Part shown: positions 1 through 6,717 of the stretch, piece after piece
Layout of the letters: every line of letters starts with the position of its first letter
How positions within the stretch are numbered: position 1 is the first letter of the stretch
DNA from: an uncultured Desulfobulbaceae bacterium
GTDB taxonomy: Bacteria; Desulfobacterota; Desulfobulbia; Desulfobulbales; BM004
DNA: 11,673 bases
Reading direction: 5' to 3'
NCBI GenBank assembly: GCA_947258675.1
Contig: CAMYJP010000048.1
Location: forward strand, 1 to 11,673
Position numbers and translations under genes: made by a program
The notes under the pieces: generated by a model
The model's database searches: none
Seen by the model: the letters and a program-made list of their open reading frames with translations, nothing else
Told to the model about the DNA's origin: nothing

Positions 1-2
1 TC

Positions 3-281
3 GACCGACCTGATAAAAAGAGGCCCGTTCTTATCCTGACACGAAATTCTGTGCTGGATTACCTCGGTGAAGTTACTGTTGCTCCGATTACAAGCACTGT
101 GCGCAACATACCTTCAGAGGTATTTCTTTCAAAAACTGACGGGATGCCCAAGGATTGTGCTATAAATTGCGACCATTTGCAGACTGTTTCCAAAGGAAAA
201 ATCGGACCACTGATTACCTCCTTACCTCTGATAAAAATGGTTGATGTTGGGCAGGCAATCCGCTTTGCCCTCGATATTTGA
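3..281 (+). CDS. mazF: MazF/PemK-family toxin, 3' part (5' end outside window)
   Basis: The reading frame is open from base 3 and ends at TGA 279-281, giving 92 visible residues. The visible part starts inside the family core (RPVLIL), continues with APITST and then a Gly-Met-Pro/Asp-Cys segment, and ends VDVGQAIRFALDI. This order matches PemK/MazF toxins, which are mRNA-cleaving endoribonucleases of about 110 residues. The missing N-terminus would carry the family's first strand, and a cognate antitoxin would be expected just upstream, outside the window. A GTG at 51 is in frame, but starting there would remove the conserved RPVLIL strand, so it is not the start. Substrate specificity cannot be read from the sequence. 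It is convergent with the coiled-coil gene that ends at 357. Confidence 0.78.
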   Translation, partial: DRPDKKRPVLILTRNSVLDYLGEVTVAPITSTVRNIPSEVFLSKTDGMPKDCAINCDHLQTVSKGKIGPLITSLPLIKMVDVGQAIRFALDI

Positions 282-308
282 AAAAAATCCCTTTTTGTTT
301 CTTTCACT

Positions 309-346
309 AGGAGTCTGTAAGAACAATATTTTTCCGACAGACTCCT
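309..346. terminator. Inverted repeat between convergent genes, possible bidirectional terminator
   Basis: Perfect 10-bp arms (AGGAGTCTGT at 309-318 and ACAGACTCCT at 337-346) flank an 18-nt AT-rich loop, between the ends of the toxin gene and the coiled-coil gene. No T-run directly follows the stem on either strand; on the minus strand a T7 stretch comes about 20 nt later. It is therefore not a textbook intrinsic terminator. The location suggests transcription termination or mRNA 3'-end protection. Confidence 0.4.
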
Positions 347-356
347 GGGCTACTTG

Positions 357-902
357 TTAGCTGTCTTTCTGAGGGATTCCTTTGGGTAGCGGTTCGGTAA
401 TATATCTATCTCTCGGGCTTGAAACCGCATTGACCGCGATATCCTGCACCTTGCCGTAAGCCTTTTCCAATTGGGAGGAAAGTTGTTCGATCTGTTTCAT
501 CTGTTGTTCAGTCAGCAACTCAAGAGCCTGAATCTTCGTGGTGAGAACGTTTTTTTCACCTTCAAAAGTGTTGCTCATTAGTTTTGATTGTGCCGCTGCT
601 TCAGCGGACAAACGCTCGGTGGTTTCTTTAGCCGCTTTTTTAACAGCCTCATTCAGTTCACTGGGGAAATTGTCAACCCTGACCTGGAGAGCAATCATCT
701 CTTTTTCAGCGGCGGCAACAGTATTTTCCCTACCCTGCAACTCCTCTTCCCGTGCTGAGGTCTTTTTCCCAAAGTCCTGCAGCTTTTCAGCCAATTCCTT
801 TTCAAGACTTGATATCTCATCCTTAAGGGAATTGGTTTTCAACTCCCTTTCACGTTTCAAATTGTATTCGTACTCCTCCTGTTCCCGTTTCTTCTTGGTC
901 AC
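357..902 (-). CDS. Coiled-coil protein, C-terminal part (separated by frameshift)
   Basis: 181 codons from a GTG at 902, highly charged, heptad-like coiled coil through most of its length (for example REQEEYEYNLKRERE near residue 7 and SSLEKELAEKL near 31). The tail is short and non-helical, ending PKGIPQKDS. No signal peptide or membrane segment is visible. It overlaps the upstream coiled-coil frame (850-1371) by 53 bp and sits one nucleotide out of phase with it. From memory, related bacterial coiled-coil proteins carry the EEYEYNLKxER segment directly after the helix that ends the upstream frame. I infer these are two halves of one gene of about 337 residues. The GTG has no well-placed Shine-Dalgarno, which argues against an independent start. 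Function unknown. Confidence 0.7.
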   Translation of the reverse strand: MTKKKREQEEYEYNLKRERELKTNSLKDEISSLEKELAEKLQDFGKKTSAREEELQGRENTVAAAEKEMIALQVRVDNFPSELNEAVKKAAKETTERLSAEAAAQSKLMSNTFEGEKNVLTTKIQALELLTEQQMKQIEQLSSQLEKAYGKVQDIAVNAVSSPRDRYITEPLPKGIPQKDS

Positions 903-1371
903 GGAGGGCTTTACTCCGATTGATCTCCTCCTCCAATTCTTTCCGCTTTTGAGTCATCTCCTCTTCAAACTGGTTCCGCTTCTGCTTCTGTGTTTCTAGA
1001 AGCGAAGCTAGGGTATATGCTGATTGTTCAATGCCAAAAAGATCTTCCAGCTCCTTCTCTCTGTCATTGATCGCCTCCTTGATTTTGATATATTTTCCAA
1101 CAGCCTCCTCCATCTCTACAGCGATTTGGGTTAACCAATTATTAATCTCCCCTTTGAGACCATCAATACTACTCGAAATTTTCGTAACAGAAAGATCATC
1201 AGCAAGGCTCGTAACTTCCTTTTTGCGCCGCGACTCTTTTTCGGTTTCCGGCCGCAGCTCGCCCTCTGCCTGTGATTCAAGCTGTTCCTTTATCTGATTG
1301 AAGGCATCGAGAATCTCTTTCTTGGTATTCGACCCAGTAACCTTCGGAATCTCATCCTGTTTCTTCCCCAT
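850..1371 (-). CDS. Coiled-coil protein, N-terminal part (frame broken near 870-920)
   Basis: 173 codons from an ATG at 1371 with a strong ribosome binding site (AAGGAGGAG four nucleotides upstream), so this is the true gene start. Residues 1-60 are charged and polar. Residues 65-115 include a helical segment (ISSSIDGLKGEINNWLTQI), followed by ELEDLFGIEQSAYTLASLLE and then coiled coil to EEEINRSKALRD (about residue 156). After that the composition changes to a non-helical tail (TGTGGVRIQFET) that looks like out-of-frame reading. A +1 shift there restores coiled coil in the other frame down to 357. A soluble structural or scaffold protein is a guess from composition only. Function unknown. Confidence 0.72.
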   Translation of the reverse strand: MGKKQDEIPKVTGSNTKKEILDAFNQIKEQLESQAEGELRPETEKESRRKKEVTSLADDLSVTKISSSIDGLKGEINNWLTQIAVEMEEAVGKYIKIKEAINDREKELEDLFGIEQSAYTLASLLETQKQKRNQFEEEMTQKRKELEEEINRSKALRDQEETGTGGVRIQFET

Positions 1372-1606
1372 AAGGCTCCTCCTTTAAATAATGTGCTGTA
1401 CTTGTTCCATAATTGAAAGTTTCATGGCTCGGTAGCTTGATATTATATACCGTTATACTATTCCACCTGCGACAAATATTTTCTTTGGAAACAAATTGAT
1501 TGTCAGGTCTTGGGAAATTACCTCTTCGAACATTCACTCATTCCTGCTAGCAAGCCTAGTGTCAGAATACCAAGCTCTCCTGCCCCATCAAGCACTGAGA
1601 GAGGAG

Positions 1607-1783
1607 TCAAATCTCTATAGTTTCCAGCAAAACTTCAAATTTTTCAATACTGATCAAGACTGCCTCTGGCACCCCATTCTTGGTGATGGCAATGGCATTA
1701 TCGGTATCATGTATGGCCCGAACCATATCAAGCAACCTATTTTTTGCCTGAGTAATCGGTACATAATCCTGTATTGTTTGCAT
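1607..1783 (-). CDS. Phd/YefM-type antitoxin, orphan, short C-terminus
   Basis: 58 residues starting MQTIQDYVPITQAKNRLLDMV. This start was chosen because AAGGGGG lies six nucleotides upstream (1790-1796); a longer in-frame reading to 1831 adds only an Ile-rich stretch made from AT-rich promoter DNA. The VPITQAKNRL helix, AIAITKNGVPEAVLIS strands and EKFEVLLETIE helix match the DNA-binding N-terminal fold of Phd/YefM antitoxins, which repress their own promoter and neutralise a partner toxin. The protein stops just after ETIEI, where family members normally continue with 20-30 residues that contact the toxin. No toxin frame follows in 1372-1606. It may be a decayed or solitary regulator. Confidence 0.75.
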   Translation of the reverse strand: MQTIQDYVPITQAKNRLLDMVRAIHDTDNAIAITKNGVPEAVLISIEKFEVLLETIEI

Positions 1784-1808
1784 ATGGAACCCCCTTATGA
1801 ATATAATT

Positions 1809-1838
1809 ATTATGGCCGCTATAATGACCACTAGGCAA
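1809..1838 (-). promoter_or_regulatory. Probable antitoxin promoter with operator-like palindrome
   Basis: On the minus strand, TTGCCT (-35, plus-strand 1833-1838) and CATAAT (-10, 1809-1814) are 18 bp apart, predicting a start near 1802. That leaves a leader of about 19 nt carrying the AAGGGGG ribosome binding site. The -10 lies inside an imperfect palindrome (ATTAT-ggccgct-ATAAT, 1809-1825). Phd/YefM antitoxins commonly autoregulate by binding such palindromes at the promoter; here this is inference. Confidence 0.45.
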
Positions 1839-1949
1839 AAAAGTAAACCCCCTAAAGCCCTTCGACAAAATAATCTATAATTTCCTAATAAAATTACCGA
1901 TAAATATTATAAGTGATAAGCGAAAATTTCACCTGATCAGGAGGATAAA

Positions 1950-2288
1950 ATGGAAACTACAGCCTGGCATGAAAAAAGAAAGTCAATTCGCAAAATTCCT
2001 GAATCAATTATTGGAGTTGCTATCACCAGTTTGGAAAAAAACCAGGAAATACTTGGAACAATAAATGATTTGAGTGAAGGTGGCCTAGGTATTTCCTCAC
2101 CTATTGCATTCCAATCGGGAACTATGCTTGATATTGCTGTGGATGGTGGAGATGAAACAGACCTTGATGAACGCAAATACTCAATCGGTAAAGTCTGCTG
2201 GTGTCGTCACGATACTTTCATCAACGATACTTTCAATATCGGTGTACAAACCTTAGGCCAAGCAACCAAGCAGAGGATGCTTGGATAG
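1950..2288 (+). CDS. Single-domain PilZ protein, predicted c-di-GMP receptor
   Basis: 112 residues from an ATG preceded by AGGAGG with five spacer bases. The N-terminal RKSIR (residues 10-14) fits the PilZ RxxxR motif. DLSEGG (about 41-46) fits the D/NxSxxG motif; together these coordinate cyclic di-GMP. The rest (SSPIAFQSGTMLDIAV, KVCWCRHD, NIGVQTLG) gives the expected beta-barrel pattern ending in the usual Gly-rich last strand. There is no signal peptide, membrane segment or second domain, so it is probably a cytosolic adaptor linking c-di-GMP level to motility, attachment or polymer secretion. The target is not indicated, because neighbours are unrelated. It is convergent with lgt, with a 14-nt gap. 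Confidence 0.85.
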   Translation: METTAWHEKRKSIRKIPESIIGVAITSLEKNQEILGTINDLSEGGLGISSPIAFQSGTMLDIAVDGGDETDLDERKYSIGKVCWCRHDTFINDTFNIGVQTLGQATKQRMLG

Positions 2289-2298
2289 ATCTTTTCCT

Positions 2299-2323
2299 GG
2301 AATTAATCCATCTTTTTAATTCC
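2299..2323. terminator. Short hairpin at convergent PilZ/lgt ends
   Basis: Perfect 8-bp arms (GGAATTAA 2299-2306 and TTAATTCC 2316-2323) around a 9-nt loop straddle the lgt stop codon and lie 10 nt after the PilZ stop. No immediate T-run follows on either strand; on the plus strand a TTTATTTTTT stretch comes about 12 nt later. Possible weak terminator shared by the two converging genes. Confidence 0.3.
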
Positions 2324-3115
2324 TTCGGCCGGTTTATTTTTTCGCAATATCAATATTATACATCCGGCAAGAATCATAATTGTACTGAGCAGTTGGCCCA
2401 TTGTGAGCAGACCAAGAAGAAAGCCGAGATGTGCATCAGGTTCCCGAAAAAACTCCACAAACCAACGAAAGATCCCGTAGAAAAATAAAAAACAGACCAG
2501 CATAGTGCCTGCAGGCCACTGCCGCTTGACTTGCAGATCTTTCAGATTCCATAGAATTATAAACAAGAACAAACCTTCCAGAAGACATTCATACAGTTGG
2601 GAAGGATGACGAGGCACAGAACCGCCGCCTGGAAATACCATTCCCCAAGGCACGTCAGTCACCCTGCCGAAAAGCTCCCCATTTAAAAAGTTCCCAATCC
2701 GGCCAAGCCCCAGACCTATTGGTCCGGAGACCACATAGACATCTGCCGTTCTCCAGAAATCAATTTTCTGCCTTCGACAGAAAAAATACCCCCCTGCTAT
2801 CAGCCCGATCAGTGCTCCATGAAAGGACATTCCCCCATGCCACGTGGCCAGAATTTCAAAGGGATGTTCCCAGTAATAAGAAAAGTTATAGAAAAGCACA
2901 TAACCTAACCGCCCACCAAGCACCAGGCTGAAAATCAGGACAATATTTAAGTTTTCAAAATGACGATCTAAATCCCGCAAATTAAATTTCTTTATCTGGT
3001 GCTTGACTAAAAAATAAGCTGCGATAAAACCCAAAACATACATCAACCCATACCAGCGCACCTGTAAAGGGCCTAAACTAAATATTACCGGATCAATTTG
3101 TGGAAAAGCAATCAT
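2303..3115 (-). CDS. lgt: Prolipoprotein diacylglyceryl transferase (Lgt)
   Basis: 270 residues, the normal length for Lgt. It is an inner-membrane enzyme that transfers diacylglyceryl from phosphatidylglycerol to the lipobox cysteine of prolipoproteins, the first step of lipoprotein maturation. About seven hydrophobic segments are visible. The family signature GRIGNFLNGELFG lies at 138-150. HGGMSFHG at 93-100 includes H99, and FREPDAH at 223-229 includes R224. H99, R139, E147 and R224 correspond to the residues known to matter in E. coli Lgt (H103, R143, E151, R239), by my alignment from memory. The start MIAFPQIDPV fits the family, but the upstream sequence is an AT run with no Shine-Dalgarno, and a heptamer array begins 12 nt upstream. 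No neighbour forms an operon with it. Confidence 0.97.
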   Translation of the reverse strand: MIAFPQIDPVIFSLGPLQVRWYGLMYVLGFIAAYFLVKHQIKKFNLRDLDRHFENLNIVLIFSLVLGGRLGYVLFYNFSYYWEHPFEILATWHGGMSFHGALIGLIAGGYFFCRRQKIDFWRTADVYVVSGPIGLGLGRIGNFLNGELFGRVTDVPWGMVFPGGGSVPRHPSQLYECLLEGLFLFIILWNLKDLQVKRQWPAGTMLVCFLFFYGIFRWFVEFFREPDAHLGFLLGLLTMGQLLSTIMILAGCIILILRKNKPAEGIKKMD

Positions 3116-3126
3116 ATATATAAAAA

Positions 3127-3161
3127 CGGTTTACGGTTTACGGTTTACGGTTTACGGTTTA
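3127..3161. repeat. Tandem heptamer array (CGGTTTA)x5 upstream of lgt
   Basis: Five perfect, contiguous copies of CGGTTTA on the plus strand (TAAACCG read in the lgt direction). They end 11 nt before the lgt start codon, so they probably lie in the 5' leader or promoter region. The same unit in the same orientation occurs before mnmG at 5504-5541. A 7-bp unit is not a multiple of three and is outside coding sequence, so copy-number change would alter spacing, not a reading frame. Confidence 0.95.
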
Positions 3162-3239
3162 AGCGTATTCAATTATTACGAGCAATGATAACAAAATTAT
3201 GACTGTATTGAAAAAAGTTGCTTTGAGATCAAAATTAAA

Positions 3240-3595
3240 AAAATCGACAGAGAGGCTCCATCCGCGCAGCCGGTGGTCTAAGGAGACAAACGAACACTGC
3301 GGGCTCCCTAAAAGGGAGCGCTAAAATCTTTAAGATATTCCGATTTTTTCCCATTGTCACGCAGCCGAGCACCGCAGAAGCTGACGAAAAAGGAGTTTGA
3401 ACTGTTTGAGCGATGCGAGTTTTCAAACTCCCGGCAGCTTTGAGGAGCGCAGGGTATCCGACACAGTCGGACAAGTGACTGGGTGCCTTTTCTTTTGGTT
3501 CGTTTTCTTTGGGCAAGCAAAGAAAATGAACATAGTACAGTTGGCCGGAACGGTAGAACCTATCCGGGTCCACCATAGGTGGTGGATTTCGTCAA
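3240..3595. repeat. Hairpin-rich intergenic element, probable dispersed repeat
   Basis: The lgt-mnmG gap (3116-3597) holds the heptamer array and then this stretch, which shows no credible gene. It contains several clean inverted repeats: GCTCCC/GGGAGC (3303-3319), GGAGTTTGAA/TTCAAACTCC (3392-3431), TCCGAC/GTCGGA (3457-3471), GTTCGTTTTCTTTG/CAAAGAAAATGAAC with one mismatch (3498-3531) and CCACC/GGTGG (3570-3582). An outer pair AAGCTG/CAGCTT brackets the second stem. Its higher GC content and lack of coding character contrast with both neighbours. From memory, CTTTTCTTT-GGCAAG-AAAGAAAA-type palindromes recur between genes in many proteobacterial genomes. Only one copy is in this window, so the repeat status is inference and the edges are approximate. 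Confidence 0.5.
3498..3531. repeat. 34-bp near-perfect palindrome inside the intergenic element
   Basis: Arms of 14 bp (3498-3511 and 3518-3531) differ at one position, which forms a G-U pair in RNA of one strand, around the 6-nt loop GGCAAG. It lies 66 bp past the mnmG stop codon (downstream on the minus strand), so it could act as a 3' processing or termination hairpin, though no T-run follows it in the mnmG direction. Confidence 0.7.
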
Positions 3596-3597
3596 AC

Positions 3598-5493
3598 CTA
3601 AATCAACCCAGCTTTTTTCAAATGTATCTGCAAGATCGAGACAGCTGCCGGCGTTACTCCTGAAATACGTGATGCCTGTCCAAGGGAACGAGGTCTGATA
3701 GAGTTCAGCTTTTCAACCACTTCATTCGACAATCCAGATAGGCTCATATAATCGAGATCATCCGGCAAAGCAACAGACTCCAGCCGTTTAAACCGCTCAA
3801 CCTGTTCATTCTGTCGATTTATATACCCCTGATATTTTACTTGCAGCTGTACTTCCCGGGCAACTGTAGGCTCGACATTGAATGTCTTTCCATTTACCTG
3901 GGTAAGATCCTTGAAAGTGATCTCCGGCCGTCTCAGCAAATCAGCTAACGAAACCTGCTGTTTCAGAGGAGAACTGCCCAGTTTTGCCAATTGGGTATTA
4001 ATTGCCGCAGTGGGTTTAATTAATCCGTTCTCAAGAGCGGCAAGAGTTGATTCAATAGTTTTTCTTTTCTGCAGAAAAACATCATATGTTGCACGATCAA
4101 CCAGTCCAAGTTGATACCCGATATCCCTTAAGCGCAAATCAGCATTATCTTCTCTTAACAGGAGCCTGTATTCTGCCCTGGATGTAAAAAGACGGTAAGG
4201 CTCTTTTGTTCCGAGGGTTATCAAATCATCAATCAATACCCCTGTGTATGCCTGGGAGCGATCCAAAATCACCGGTTCTTCGCGACGAATTGATCGAACT
4301 GCATTTATCCCGGCCATCAATCCCTGTGCTGCAGCTTCTTCATAACCAGAAGTTCCGTTGATCTGACCGGCGAGAAACAATCCCTGCACCCGTTTGGTTT
4401 CAAGAGACGAGAGCAATTCCAAAGGTTCCACATAATCATATTCAATGGCATAGCCGGGGCGCATGATCTGAACACGTTCAAGTCCTTTGATGCTTCTCAG
4501 CATTGCGACCTGAACATCCAGTGGCAAACTGGTCGAAACACCGTTTGGATATACTTCTGCTGTATTAACCCCTTCAGGTTCAAGAAAGATCTGATGCCGG
4601 TCTTTGTCTGCAAACCGCATGATTTTGTCTTCAATAGACGGGCAATACCTTGCACCTATTCCTTCAATTACCCCTGAATACATAGGGGAACGGTCAATGC
4701 CGCCCCTGATGATTTCATGCGTATTAAGATTCGTATAAGTTACATAGCAAGGAAGTTGGGGTTGTCCGTTGTCGCCGGAATTATATTTTGAATTGCTGGC
4801 AAAGGAAAAAAAATTAGGGGGAGTGTCACCATACTGTGGTTCCAGTTCACTGTAATCTATTGTGTTACCATCCAATCTTGCAGGGGTGCCAGTTTTCATG
4901 CGGCCTACAGCAAAACCCGTTTCTCTAAACCACTGTGCAAGTCGAGTTGAAGGTGGATCTCCCATACGGCCGGCAGGGAACTGTTTCAGGCCTATATGAA
5001 TAAGGCCATTTAAAAAAGTTCCTGTTGCAATAACCACAGCCTTTACAGGAATAATTTCATCAAGTGATGTCTTAACGCCACTGACTCTACCTATGCTGTC
5101 TGTCATTATATGATCGACAACCGTCTGTCGGATCTCTAAATTCTTCTGCCCCTCAAGGACAGATTTCATTCTGAGTCGATACTTGACCCTGTCAGCCTGG
5201 GCTCGTGATGACCAGACAGCCGGCCCTTTACTTGTATTCAGTCGCCGGAATTGAATGGCAGTGGCATCTATATTGTTGGCCATCTCACCGCCAAGCGCAT
5301 CAATTTCTTTAACTAAATGGCCTTTTGCCAGACCGCCGATTGCAGGATTGCAAGACATGGCGCCTATTGTATCAACATTGATCACAGCCATTAATGTTCT
5401 GCAGCCCATTCTGGCAGCAGCCAGAGCCGCCTCACAGCCTGCATGTCCGCCCCCGACTACCAGGATGTCGTATTCGTTTTGATCTGAAATCAT
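3598..5493 (-). CDS. mnmG: tRNA uridine-5-carboxymethylaminomethyl(34) synthesis enzyme MnmG (GidA)
   Basis: 631 residues, the usual long-form MnmG length. With MnmE it installs the carboxymethylaminomethyl group on U34 of certain tRNAs, using FAD, NADH and methylene-tetrahydrofolate. The FAD-binding [12 protein letters not shown] lies at 12-23. C48 (MSCNPAIGG) and C284 (YCPSIEDK) match the two cysteines important in E. coli MnmG. The second signature [17 protein letters not shown] is at 375-391. The first signature reads GARYCPS where GPRYCPS is usual, a conservative departure. The C-terminal region, including the [20 protein letters not shown] stretch, is intact. The ATG at 5493 gives the expected N-terminus but has no visible Shine-Dalgarno, and a heptamer array begins 11 nt upstream. 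mnmG is not adjacent to mnmE here. Confidence 0.98.
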   Translation of the reverse strand: MISDQNEYDILVVGGGHAGCEAALAAARMGCRTLMAVINVDTIGAMSCNPAIGGLAKGHLVKEIDALGGEMANNIDATAIQFRRLNTSKGPAVWSSRAQADRVKYRLRMKSVLEGQKNLEIRQTVVDHIMTDSIGRVSGVKTSLDEIIPVKAVVIATGTFLNGLIHIGLKQFPAGRMGDPPSTRLAQWFRETGFAVGRMKTGTPARLDGNTIDYSELEPQYGDTPPNFFSFASNSKYNSGDNGQPQLPCYVTYTNLNTHEIIRGGIDRSPMYSGVIEGIGARYCPSIEDKIMRFADKDRHQIFLEPEGVNTAEVYPNGVSTSLPLDVQVAMLRSIKGLERVQIMRPGYAIEYDYVEPLELLSSLETKRVQGLFLAGQINGTSGYEEAAAQGLMAGINAVRSIRREEPVILDRSQAYTGVLIDDLITLGTKEPYRLFTSRAEYRLLLREDNADLRLRDIGYQLGLVDRATYDVFLQKRKTIESTLAALENGLIKPTAAINTQLAKLGSSPLKQQVSLADLLRRPEITFKDLTQVNGKTFNVEPTVAREVQLQVKYQGYINRQNEQVERFKRLESVALPDDLDYMSLSGLSNEVVEKLNSIRPRSLGQASRISGVTPAAVSILQIHLKKAGLI

Positions 5494-5503
5494 TACAATT
5501 CGT

Positions 5504-5541
5504 AGTTTACGGTTTACGGTTTACGGTTTACGGTTTACGGT
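5504..5541. repeat. Tandem heptamer array (CGGTTTA) upstream of mnmG
   Basis: Four perfect CGGTTTA units (5510-5537) with a partial unit at each side (AGTTTA at 5504-5509, CGGT at 5538-5541), about five and a half copies. Unit, orientation and distance to the downstream start codon (10 nt) match the array before lgt, 2.4 kb away. Confidence 0.95.
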
Positions 5542-5557
5542 AATAAAAAATCATATC

Positions 5558-5581
5558 AAAGTATTAGCCAATCAATACTTT
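5558..5581. promoter_or_regulatory. Operator-like inverted repeat upstream of mnmG
   Basis: Perfect 8-bp arms (AAAGTATT 5558-5565 and AATACTTT 5574-5581) are separated by 8 nt, about 65-88 nt upstream of the mnmG start. Symmetry and position fit a dimeric regulator site near the promoter, but the AT content makes chance possible. The surrounding 5542-5736 otherwise shows no gene. Confidence 0.3.
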
Positions 5582-5736
5582 ATACCACTACCTAACTTTC
5601 TCAAACCTTCCTCTTTTTGCTCTGCGCCGTATGCCTCACACCCTACACTTTGGATCTTTCACCGTTTTCTTTTCCCCTTCCAGCAGCGTAACATCCGTTT
5701 TCTTGCCATTTTCCAGAAACCAGGAGTTTGCGCAAA

Positions 5737-6558
5737 TTAAGCCTCGCTCCCTTTGTTCCATCGGATAAATGCCCACTTCTGAGGAATATTACGAACGAGC
5801 CGCCATTTGGATTTATCAATTCTTTTCATCCGGGAATCAACAAATGCAGCAAGTTTATTTTCCTCTTCGTTCGTTAGATTTTCAAACATCCAACTATAAG
5901 AATTCAACGCCTGTTCTTTTGATGAATAAAATTCTTCTAGAGGCAGAGAGATGTGATCCACCGTAGCATGAATTCCAAGCTGATATAATATATTTAGGGT
6001 AAAAATATAATCCGGCCCAGGTTCAAAAGGACGACCGATTGCTTCAAAAGCATCCGGGTCAAATGGCGTAGGTCCAATCCTGTCACATAAAATTACTGTT
6101 TTAGATGCAAAACTATCTGCTTTCCTCAAAATTCCTGCCAGATCATCAACTGCAAGAGACCTCGAAGCGATTAATACATCATGCGGAAAAATTCCTAGCC
6201 TTTGCCAGTCATCTTCCCAGGAGGCTTCAAACAGTATCACATTTGATAAAGTTTGAGACTCGATCTGCTCTTTTAAAAGATCGAGCATTTTTGAAGAATA
6301 ATCTATTGCCGTGACTTTTTTAACCAGCTTGGCCAGGGGGACTGTCAAGGTCCCAGGCCCAGAGCCGACATCGAGGACGGACCAATCCGAATTAGGTTTG
6401 AGAAGGGATATGAATTGCTTAACATATAAGGAACCGGCATGCCGCGCAGCAAAAGAGCTTGCCTTTTTGTTCCAGGCATGGCGATCCTTGCGTTTCCATG
6501 ACCCCTTTCTGCGCGCTTCCTGCCAAAGTCTGTCCCAATCAATATCTTCAATTTTCAT
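5737..6558 (-). CDS. Class I SAM-dependent methyltransferase
   Basis: 273 residues. Motif I is VLDVGSGPGT (61-70), followed by VTAIDYSSKML with acidic D86 at the end of the second strand. This is the Rossmann-type SAM-binding pattern. The N-terminal 50 residues (WDRLWQEARRKGSW, WNKKASSFAARH, YVKQF) form a helical lid region of the kind seen in small-molecule methyltransferases of anaerobes. The C-terminal half (from about residue 150: DRIGPTPFDPDAF, FEPGPDY) has no motif I can tie to a substrate. No signal peptide or membrane segment is seen. The ribosome binding site is weak (GAGAAAG, about 11 nt upstream). It lies between mnmG and the zinc-ribbon gene on the same strand, with gaps of 159-243 nt, so cotranscription is uncertain. 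The substrate is unknown. Confidence 0.85.
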   Translation of the reverse strand: MKIEDIDWDRLWQEARRKGSWKRKDRHAWNKKASSFAARHAGSLYVKQFISLLKPNSDWSVLDVGSGPGTLTVPLAKLVKKVTAIDYSSKMLDLLKEQIESQTLSNVILFEASWEDDWQRLGIFPHDVLIASRSLAVDDLAGILRKADSFASKTVILCDRIGPTPFDPDAFEAIGRPFEPGPDYIFTLNILYQLGIHATVDHISLPLEEFYSSKEQALNSYSWMFENLTNEEENKLAAFVDSRMKRIDKSKWRLVRNIPQKWAFIRWNKGSEA

Positions 6559-6643
6559 AACATTCGTACTTTCTCAGAAGAATTAAAAAAAATTTGAGAA
6601 GAATAACATCTTTTAAAGAAGGAGCGGAGCAGTGACGAAATAA

Positions 6644-6655
6644 TTTAGCGCTAAA
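6644..6655. promoter_or_regulatory. 12-bp perfect palindrome TTTAGCGCTAAA
   Basis: TTTAGCGCTAAA is exactly self-complementary and lies in the 159-bp gap between the zinc-ribbon gene and the methyltransferase, about 90 nt upstream of the latter's start. It could be an operator. AGCGCTAAA also occurs at 3316-3324 inside the intergenic element, so it may instead be a fragment of related repeat DNA. Confidence 0.25.
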
Positions 6656-6717
6656 GTGATAGCGAAATAGTTTCCTTGCTGGATATCAGAGTAGATGGCG
6701 ATTCTTGTGTGACAACA

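Noticed and set aside
880..920. Programmed ribosomal frameshift site in the coiled-coil gene
   Set aside because: A +1 shift is needed, but no known +1 motif with a slow codon or stop and no upstream stimulator is visible; mutation or sequencing error is simpler.
538..1297. Plus-strand frames of 153 and 88 codons opposite the coiled-coil gene
   Set aside because: Ser/Leu/Phe-rich translations are the typical antisense shadow of Glu/Lys-rich coiled-coil coding sequence.
1352..1537. 61-codon minus-strand frame upstream of and overlapping the coiled-coil gene start
   Set aside because: It covers promoter and leader DNA of the coiled-coil gene, lacks a ribosome binding site and has no domain features.
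1496..1834. 112-codon plus-strand frame opposite the antitoxin
   Set aside because: It is antisense to a clear Phd/YefM-type gene with its own ribosome binding site and promoter; the composition (Tyr/Asn/Ile-rich tail) is non-protein-like.
3235..3576. Open frames of 113 and 70 codons on the minus strand in the lgt-mnmG gap
   Set aside because: They run straight through hairpin after hairpin, have no ribosome binding site and show no recognisable domain. They are best explained as chance frames over a structured intergenic repeat.
3127..5541. CRISPR array made from the heptamer repeats
   Set aside because: The repeats are contiguous 7-bp units without spacers, so they are simple tandem repeats.
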